From Terriglobia bacterium (lineage in GTDB: Bacteria > Acidobacteriota > Terriglobia > Bryobacterales > Bryobacteraceae), in contig JAIQEX010000015.1 in the NCBI GenBank assembly GCA_020073615.1, positions 1 through 64,000 on the forward strand: 64,000 bases of DNA, given 5' to 3'. Below the pieces are notes generated by a model. It saw nothing but the letters and a program-made list of their open reading frames with translations. It ran no database searches and was not told the origin of the DNA. Every line of letters begins with the position of its first letter. The stretch's first letter is position 1. Of this stretch, positions 58,015 through 64,000 are shown in pieces. The position numbers and the translations under genes are program-made.

Positions 58015-60390
58015 CTACAGGTTCTTGTCCTCTTCCAGCCGGATCTGCCGAAGCTGGATCGTGCCTTCGGTACGCGTGGTTCCGAGGTCCCGGCGATAGG
58101 CCAGGACAAGACGCGTGACGTGTCCAGTCGCCTGGAAGCGCCAGGTCCCGTCCTTCCAGTCTTCCGAGGAGGAGATCTCGCACTCCGGTCCCTCGCCCAC
58201 AGACCAGCGCAGGCCCGTTCGCTTGGGCAGATCCGCCGTCAGGTATTGGAACCGCAGAACATATTTCCCACCAATGGCCAGCGGGGCGAAATGGCTCAGG
58301 ACTTCGCAGCTTTCCGGCTGTTGGCCGGAAAATGCGACTTCAAGCGCCGGGTTCTCTTCGTGTGTCTGGACCCCCTGTCCGCAGTCGTTGGGGGCCAGAT
58401 GCCAGTCGAAGGCGCGATTCGAGATCGTTTGACGGAAGTCTCCATTCACCAGCAGTCCTTGTGCCGCCGCGGCATAGGGCACCAGGCGCCTCTTGCAGAG
58501 TTCCTTCCAGATCAGGAGCGCCTCTTCCAGATGTCCGGACTCGAGGGCGCGGTCCACATAGTTCAGCAGCGCCTCCCGGCCGTCGCTATCGGCGGAGGCC
58601 GCGATCCGAAGCGCAGGTGCGCGAGCATCGGTCAGCCGGCCGCGGCCCGCCAGGTACGCCATATACTCCCGCTCGACGATGCGCCGCGGCACCACCACCC
58701 GGTCCATTACGGCCTGCGCGTCATCCGTCGAAGCAAAACACAGGTCGAACAACGGGCTCAGGCCGCCATAGGAAATCCACGCGGCGTTTCGCGCCCATTG
58801 CCAGAACTGCGCGGAGCGGTCATTCCGAAAATAGAAGTTGGCCAGCGCCCACGCGGGTGCGTATTGCCTGTCCCGGCGCGCCGCTTCGAGCAGGGCGGCC
58901 TCGCTGCCGGCCAGGTCCCCGCGCGACTCGAGCTCCGATGCCAGCGCGATGCGCGCCGAAGTCAAAAAAGGATTGAGCGCCAGGGCGCGCCGCAGGGGCC
59001 CCACGGATTGGTCGGAGTCCGTCTGCGCGAGCGCCACTTGGTATTCGGCCTGATCGGGGCAAAGGCCGGCGGCGCGCGCGATACCGGCTGGCGTGGCGCG
59101 ACGGTAGAGTGCGTCGGCCCACGCCACCTTCACCGACTGGTAGACGCCGAGGGCCAGCACCGGGACACCCGCTGCCGCGAGTGCGCGCAGCAGGGGGGCC
59201 GGCAAATAGCGCCTCCGGGAGCCTGGCCGGCTGAGTTGCCGCCGCTCGCCGGCGTACCCCGCCAGGGCGCCAATGAAGACAAAGATCCACGCCGCCAGCC
59301 CCAGCCGCATGAACGGATAGTCCACTACCGAATGCAGGAACACCGCAATCACGCCCAATCCCCATATCGAGCGCACGGCCGCCGGCAGGCAGCAACCGAG
59401 GAGAGCCAACATCAGGGCCAACGCCGGCAATCCTCCCTCGGCCGCCCACTGCGCCCATTCGTTGTGGGCGTGATTGGCCACCATGCCGGTGTCGATAATG
59501 GCGAACGGTTTGTAGGCGGATGGCCAGGTACCGAACCCGAATCCGTGAAGCGGCTGAGCGCGAACCATGGCCAGGGACGAGGCGACGAACTCGCGGCGGA
59601 TGTTATAAGGATCCTGGTCTTCGCTGAACCTCTGCCAGAAATACTGATAGCCCACAATCAGGGTGAAAGCCGCGGCCAGGACTGCAAACCTGGCCCATAC
59701 GCGCTGTCCGCCAGCGTCTTGAGCGGGCGGCTTCAGCAGGAAGACGAGCGCCGATTCGGCGATCACGGCGAGGGTGCCCGCCCGAGACCCGCTGGCGACC
59801 ACCGAGGCCACCAATGCTGCGGCCACGGCGAGGTATGCCACGGAGTGCCGCCGATCCCGGAACGCCAGCACCAGCGCGACGGGCAGGAGCAACTCCACGA
59901 AAGCCGCAAAGTTGTTCCGGTACACAAAGGGCCCGATGACCAGCGAATCATAGCCCGATGGAAACAGCCAGAAGACCCGGCCATCCGACGTGAACAGTTG
60001 CACGACGCCGAGGAGGCAGACGGCGGCGCCCGCGGCGAGCGCGTCTCTCAGAAACTTCTGGCGCTCCTCCCGGACGGCGCATGCCCGATGCCCCAGCCAT
60101 GCCAGACAGGCCGCTGCCAGCCAGTACAGCACCGCGCCGGCAGTGTCCGCCTCCACCACGGTCCAGCGAAACACCAGTTGCAGCACACCCCAAGAACACA
60201 CTCCGGCCAGGAGGAGCGGTGGGATTCCGAATGTCAGATGCTCTTTGCGCCAGGCGGCACCCAGAAATACCGCGCCGGCGCAGAGGAATACGGATGCCTC
60301 AAGGCCCGCGATCGCCCACCGTTCGCGAACCCAGACGGTAGAGACGGCGTAGACCAGAATCCCGATCAGGATGTGACGAAGCTTGATCAC
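58015..60390 (-). CDS. O-antigen ligase/polymerase-like membrane protein with TPR-like C-terminus
   Basis: A 791-residue protein. The first 420 residues contain 10-12 membrane helices and the Wzy/WaaL-type region: FVYRNNFAAFVELLLPVALV, VASGSRAGTLAVIAESA (Ser-Arg motif) and HGFGFGTWPS then VANHAHNEWAQWAAEGG with the catalytic-type His. The C-terminal 330 residues are soluble, partly TPR-like, with a final beta-rich segment. The family joins repeat units or ligates glycans at the periplasmic face. It is the last gene of the exopolysaccharide cluster, 4 bp after the epimerase gene. Confidence 0.82.
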   Translation of the reverse strand: MIKLRHILIGILVYAVSTVWVRERWAIAGLEASVFLCAGAVFLGAAWRKEHLTFGIPPLLLAGVCSWGVLQLVFRWTVVEADTAGAVLYWLAAACLAWLGHRACAVREERQKFLRDALAAGAAVCLLGVVQLFTSDGRVFWLFPSGYDSLVIGPFVYRNNFAAFVELLLPVALVLAFRDRRHSVAYLAVAAALVASVVASGSRAGTLAVIAESALVFLLKPPAQDAGGQRVWARFAVLAAAFTLIVGYQYFWQRFSEDQDPYNIRREFVASSLAMVRAQPLHGFGFGTWPSAYKPFAIIDTGMVANHAHNEWAQWAAEGGLPALALMLALLGCCLPAAVRSIWGLGVIAVFLHSVVDYPFMRLGLAAWIFVFIGALAGYAGERRQLSRPGSRRRYLPAPLLRALAAAGVPVLALGVYQSVKVAWADALYRRATPAGIARAAGLCPDQAEYQVALAQTDSDQSVGPLRRALALNPFLTSARIALASELESRGDLAGSEAALLEAARRDRQYAPAWALANFYFRNDRSAQFWQWARNAAWISYGGLSPLFDLCFASTDDAQAVMDRVVVPRRIVEREYMAYLAGRGRLTDARAPALRIAASADSDGREALLNYVDRALESGHLEEALLIWKELCKRRLVPYAAAAQGLLVNGDFRQTISNRAFDWHLAPNDCGQGVQTHEENPALEVAFSGQQPESCEVLSHFAPLAIGGKYVLRFQYLTADLPKRTGLRWSVGEGPECEISSSEDWKDGTWRFQATGHVTRLVLAYRRDLGTTRTEGTIQLRQIRLEEDKNL

Positions 60391-60394
60391 GGGT

Positions 60395-61390
60395 CTATGC
60401 CGTCAGGCGCAGGTCGACAGAAGCCGTGTGTTGGCCGTAGATCCAGGCGTAGGTGCGCTCGAGACCGGCGCGCAGGGAGATGCCAGGCTGCCAACCCAGA
60501 CGCTGCTGGATGAAGGTGTTGTCGCTATTGCGGCCCATGACCCCTTTGGGGGCGTCGAGACGGTACGTGCGGCGGAGTTGGATGCCGGCGATCTCTTCGA
60601 CCACATCGACCAACTGGTTGACGGTGACCATTTCCGACGAGCCGAGGTTGATGGGCTCCAGAATATCCGAGTTCATGATGCGCTGGACGCCGGCGATGCA
60701 GTCGTCGATATACATGAAGCTGCGGGTCCGGCTGCCGTCGCCCCAGATTTCGATTTCATGGCCGCCACTGATCTTGGCCTGGATCACCTTGCGACAGATG
60801 GCGGCCGGCGCCTTTTCGCGGCCGCCGTCCCAGGTGCCATTGGGGCCGTAGACGTTGTGGAACCGCGCTACCCGTGTGTAGAGGCCGAAGTCCTCGCGGA
60901 AATGGCGGCACATGCGCTCACTGAAGAGCTTTTCCCAGCCGTAGCCGTCTTCGGCGAGGGCCGGGTAGGCGTCCTCTTCCTTGAGGCCGGGGTTGTCCGC
61001 GTCGCGCTGCTTGTCGCCGTTGTAGACGCAGGCGGAAGAGGAGTAGAAGTAGCGCTGGGCCCCGAACGCGTGGGCAGCCTGGAGCATATGGGTATTGATG
61101 AGGACCGAGAGCATGCAGAGTGCTTTGTTGTTCTCGATGAAGCCCATGCCGCCCATATTGGCGGCAAAATTGTAGATCTGCGCGGCGCCCCTGGCAGCAC
61201 GATCGCAGCTTCCCTTGAGGTTCAGATCGAGAGTAAGGTTTTCGACATCGCGAAAAGCCTGGTACCACTCATCGAGTGGCCGGATATCGACGGCGCGTAT
61301 CTTCTTGTAACCTTGGCGGCGGAGATCCGCGACCATGTGGCCGCCGATGAAGCCACCGGCGCCGGTAACGAGTACGAGTTCGTTTTTCAT
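60395..61390 (-). CDS. NAD-dependent epimerase resembling GDP-mannose 3,5-epimerase
   Basis: A 331-residue SDR-type sugar-nucleotide enzyme. It has GAGGFIG (residues 10-16), MGGMGFIENNKALCMLSVL, the active-site Ser/Tyr in RYFYSSSACVY and YGWEK, and RFHNVYGPNGTWDGGREKAP, GDGSRTRSFMYIDDCI and GRNSDNTFIQQRLGW. These follow plant GDP-mannose 3,5-epimerase, which makes GDP-L-galactose. Here the product would feed exopolysaccharide assembly. The ATG at 61390 fits the family; the frame extends upstream through non-coding sequence. wbaP-like and ligase-like genes flank it. Confidence 0.78.
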   Translation of the reverse strand: MKNELVLVTGAGGFIGGHMVADLRRQGYKKIRAVDIRPLDEWYQAFRDVENLTLDLNLKGSCDRAARGAAQIYNFAANMGGMGFIENNKALCMLSVLINTHMLQAAHAFGAQRYFYSSSACVYNGDKQRDADNPGLKEEDAYPALAEDGYGWEKLFSERMCRHFREDFGLYTRVARFHNVYGPNGTWDGGREKAPAAICRKVIQAKISGGHEIEIWGDGSRTRSFMYIDDCIAGVQRIMNSDILEPINLGSSEMVTVNQLVDVVEEIAGIQLRRTYRLDAPKGVMGRNSDNTFIQQRLGWQPGISLRAGLERTYAWIYGQHTASVDLRLTA

Positions 61391-61440
61391 AAAATAATGT
61401 CTCTGTATTCGGGAGTAATAATGGGCTGTTGCATGGCTCG

Positions 61441-62892
61441 CTAGTAAGCGCCCTCGCGCGCCAGCACGGTTCGAATCGTGCAGACGAGAATGTACGCGTC
61501 CAGCCAGGGCGACCAGTTCCGTATGTAATAACTGTCCAGGGCCTTCTGCGCATCGAGGTCGCCATCGCTGCGTGCGGAGATTTGCCACAGGCCGGTAAGT
61601 CCGGGAGTGACCCGGGTTCGCAGAGCGCGGAATTCGTCGTGGAAGCGCTCGTTGTGGTAGCGCGGGAACGGCCGGGGTCCGACCAGGCTCATATCGCCGC
61701 GCAGAACGTTCCACAGTTGCGGAAGCTCATCGAGACTGGTCGTGCGGAGGAAGTGTCCGATGCCGGGGATGATGCGCGGATCGCGCTTCAGCTTGCAGAA
61801 ACGCGTCCATTCCTCGCGGGCCCCGGCATTTTCGGCGAGGTAGCGGCTGAGCATCTCCTCCGCTTGCGGATACATGGTCCGCAGTTTGACGACGTGGATT
61901 AGCTGACCGTTTCTGCCCTCCCTCGCTTGGGTATAGAAGGCAGGGCCTGGGCTAGCCCGCTTGATGTACCATGCAGCCACTGCTAGAAGGGGCGACGACA
62001 ACAACAGCCCCACCCCTGAGATAACGACGTCGGCCACGCGCTTGAGCGACCGGTTGACGGGGTTCAAGAGATTGCAGCGAATTACCAGGCCGAGCACGCC
62101 GCCGAGGTCCCGGGGCTCGATCCAGAGGCTGGCCACACCGAACAGGTCGGGCACAATCATGATCTTGGGAAAGATCTGCGACCATCGTTCCAGATACTGG
62201 ACAAGACTTTCCCTGGACAGTCCGGGCATGGCTACAATGGCGCGGTTGGTCTGGTAGATGCGGGCGAAGTACGCTGCTTCCTCGAGGCTTCCCAGGACAG
62301 GGACGCCCTGGCAACTGCCGTGCTTTTGCGGATCGTCATCGAGGCAGAGCACGGGCCGGTAGCCCAACACGTGTTGCTCGCGCAGCTTGCGAACAATCAT
62401 CCGGGCGGTCTCTCCGGCGCCGAGGATCATCACCGGAACGCCCCACCACGACCGCGAGCGAAGATACCGGTCGGCGATCCACCGGCCCGGCGGGACGAAC
62501 AGCAGACAGAGCGCCCAGGAGAGGAGCAGGGCGCCGCGCGAGGCGGCCCACCAGTCCCGGACCACGAACATGGAGGCAAGAAGCAGGATGTAAACCAGGG
62601 TGATGCCGTGGGTAGTGCGCCGCATCTGCTCGACCGCCGTCATGCCGATGCCGGGGTACAGGCCATAGAAGGTAAGGCCCACGGACGCAAGAGCGACGGC
62701 CAGCCACATGGCATGGGGATGAGGAGGCGTAGCGGGGTTGATCAGCGACCAGGACCAGAAGCCGGCGGACACTGCCAGCGAGAGCGTGAACAGGTCCACG
62801 CAGGCGTGTACCGCGCCCATGCGCACGGCGCTGGACGGGCCGGCGGCGGCCCGGCGGACGAGGCCGATTTGTAGCGAGACTATCGATGCCAT
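61441..62892 (-). CDS. polyprenyl-phosphate sugar phosphotransferase (WbaP-like)
   Basis: A 483-residue initiating enzyme of exopolysaccharide synthesis, which loads a sugar 1-phosphate onto undecaprenyl phosphate. It has several N-terminal membrane helices, a nucleotide-binding-like central domain ([18 protein letters not shown]) and the C-terminal catalytic domain: [56 protein letters not shown] and [15 protein letters not shown]. The GME-like gene follows after 50 bp and the BY-kinase gene precedes it by 42 bp. Confidence 0.92.
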   Translation of the reverse strand: MASIVSLQIGLVRRAAAGPSSAVRMGAVHACVDLFTLSLAVSAGFWSWSLINPATPPHPHAMWLAVALASVGLTFYGLYPGIGMTAVEQMRRTTHGITLVYILLLASMFVVRDWWAASRGALLLSWALCLLFVPPGRWIADRYLRSRSWWGVPVMILGAGETARMIVRKLREQHVLGYRPVLCLDDDPQKHGSCQGVPVLGSLEEAAYFARIYQTNRAIVAMPGLSRESLVQYLERWSQIFPKIMIVPDLFGVASLWIEPRDLGGVLGLVIRCNLLNPVNRSLKRVADVVISGVGLLLSSPLLAVAAWYIKRASPGPAFYTQAREGRNGQLIHVVKLRTMYPQAEEMLSRYLAENAGAREEWTRFCKLKRDPRIIPGIGHFLRTTSLDELPQLWNVLRGDMSLVGPRPFPRYHNERFHDEFRALRTRVTPGLTGLWQISARSDGDLDAQKALDSYYIRNWSPWLDAYILVCTIRTVLAREGAY

Positions 62893-62934
62893 GAGAGTAG
62901 GGGAGAACAGTAAGGCCGCGCAGGCGGCCGGCGC

Positions 62935-64000
62935 CTATGCCGTTTCGGTCTTGGCCATGTAATAACGGGAGTATTTCCCGTAGTACCCGTGATAGTAGTA
63001 GCTGTCGCCAGCGTCCTTGGTGATTTCGTTGAGAACCACTCCTACGACGTTGGCTCTGAGTCTCTGAAGGGTGCTCACGACGGATGCGAGCGCCTTGCGG
63101 TTGGTTTGGCCGGCCAGGGTGACGACGGCAACGCCATCGACGGCGGTGGCCATCTCAATCGGTTCCGGAAAGCCCAGCGCCGGGGGAGCGTCCACGATCA
63201 CCAGGTCGAATTCAGGGGCCGCTTCTTCGAGAATCTGCGGGAGCGCCTTTCCCACGAGGTCGGCGGCGCGGCGCGACGGCGCTCCGGCAGCCAGCACATG
63301 CAGGTTGGGGACGTCGCCGATCTCGGTGACGGCGGCTCGCCAGGAGGTGCCGTTCAGGATCGCCATGGACAGCCCGACGTCCGCCTGGAGCCCCAGTTTT
63401 CGGTCGATGCTTGGCCGGCGGAGGTCGCAGTCGATGAGCAGCGTTTTGTGGCCCTGCTGCGCGTGCGCGATGGCCAGGTGAACGGCGACGGTGCTTTTCC
63501 CCTCGCCCGGGGTCGCGCTGGTCATCATCAGGGATCTGATCCGGCGGTCGAAGCTGCCCAGGAGGATGGTGTTGCGCAGCGTCCCAACAGCCTCTTCGAA
63601 ACTGCGCATCATGCGATCGTCTCCGGCGCGCCGAACCGGGATAATCGCGCCGCTGGGCACCAGGGCCGATGGTCCGGCGAGCGCCAGCCGATTCTTCCAG
63701 GTCTTGACCTGGGGCAGGCCGCCAATGACCTCGGCCTTGGTGATGCGCGTCACCTGCTCCGCATCCCGGATGGTGGTGTCGAGCGTGTCGCTCAGGACGG
63801 CAGCACCGACGGCCAGGACGGTGGAGAACAGCACCGCCAGGCATATATTCAGCGGAATGTTGGGGAACACGGGCCTGAGGCCCGGCCGCGCATTGTCCGC
63901 GATGCGCACGGTGTTACTTTGAAAGCCCGCATTGATTCCGGCCTCGCGGATCTTGGTGATTAACTCATCATAAAGTTTCTTGTCCGCTTCCGCTTCGTGC
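62935..64000 (-). CDS. BY-kinase (Wzc-type tyrosine autokinase), C-terminal part cut by window edge
   Basis: The visible 354 residues contain the end of the periplasmic coiled region (KKLYDELITKIREAGINAG), a second membrane helix (IPLNICLAVLFSTVLAVGAA), and the cytoplasmic kinase domain: Walker A TPGEGKSTVAVHLAIAH, Walker A' KTLLIDCDLRRPS, Walker B FDLVIVDAPPAL. The C-terminal Tyr cluster (SYYYHGYYGKYSRYYM) is the autophosphorylation site. The frame stays open to base 64000. The protein controls chain length and export of the polysaccharide. Further genes of the cluster lie outside the window. Confidence 0.93.
   Translation of the reverse strand, partial: HEAEADKKLYDELITKIREAGINAGFQSNTVRIADNARPGLRPVFPNIPLNICLAVLFSTVLAVGAAVLSDTLDTTIRDAEQVTRITKAEVIGGLPQVKTWKNRLALAGPSALVPSGAIIPVRRAGDDRMMRSFEEAVGTLRNTILLGSFDRRIRSLMMTSATPGEGKSTVAVHLAIAHAQQGHKTLLIDCDLRRPSIDRKLGLQADVGLSMAILNGTSWRAAVTEIGDVPNLHVLAAGAPSRRAADLVGKALPQILEEAAPEFDLVIVDAPPALGFPEPIEMATAVDGVAVVTLAGQTNRKALASVVSTLQRLRANVVGVVLNEITKDAGDSYYYHGYYGKYSRYYMAKTETA

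Overview
This 64 kb window is GC-rich, densely coding chromosomal DNA. An Oar-like TonB-dependent receptor, several secreted glycan hydrolases, hopanoid genes, very short overlapping operons and a UPF0182 protein together suggest an Acidobacteriota soil bacterium (Bryobacterales/Solibacter-like). That assignment is inference from gene content. I saw no rRNA or tRNA gene, CRISPR array or intact insertion sequence.

Layout. 1-5.1 kb: an edge fragment of a DUF6788-like gene, a DksA-type gene, a 1045-residue WD40-GTPase/COR-TIR/SEFIR protein with an orphan CopG-type antitoxin upstream, and exbD. 5.5-12.4 kb: two secreted cyclophilins, a DUF5597-type beta-galactosidase, a cupin, an esterase and purM-purN. 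12.4-18.3 kb: an operon of three amidohydrolase-like proteins, a glucuronokinase-like GHMP kinase overlapping dtd, and a small basic protein. 18.3-23.5 kb: a nickel ECF transporter (nikM-nikQ-nikO) divergent from nikR-acpS, then a two-component system. 23.6-31.7 kb: a broken amidohydrolase, the Oar-like receptor, a J-domain protein, a dodecin plus RibD-like reductase pair and a 46-residue TatA. 32-36.1 kb: a sensor kinase homologue without its histidine, two response regulators about 90% identical, a degenerate DnaQ-like exonuclease between them, and a PIN toxin-antitoxin pair. 36-44 kb: UPF0182, a Cys-His-Asp protease-like protein, and hpnJ - two small transporters - hpnI.

The most interesting part is a nine-gene operon on the minus strand (53823 down to 43946). 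It encodes a glucarate-dehydratase-like enolase-superfamily enzyme, an SDR oxidoreductase, a secreted GH67 alpha-glucuronidase, a URO-D-type corrinoid methyltransferase, a corrinoid protein, a RACo-type corrinoid activator, a stand-alone methionine-synthase activation domain, a homocysteine S-methyltransferase and a 109-residue unknown. Taken together this looks like uptake and O-demethylation of 4-O-methyl-glucuronate from xylan, with the methyl group passed through a disassembled MetH to homocysteine. The parts are visible in the sequence. The pathway is my inference.

54.2-64 kb: a FecR-like protein, an M48-like protein with a broken HExxH motif, a TonB protein, then an exopolysaccharide cluster (O-antigen ligase-like, GDP-mannose 3,5-epimerase-like, WbaP-like and a BY-kinase cut by the window edge).
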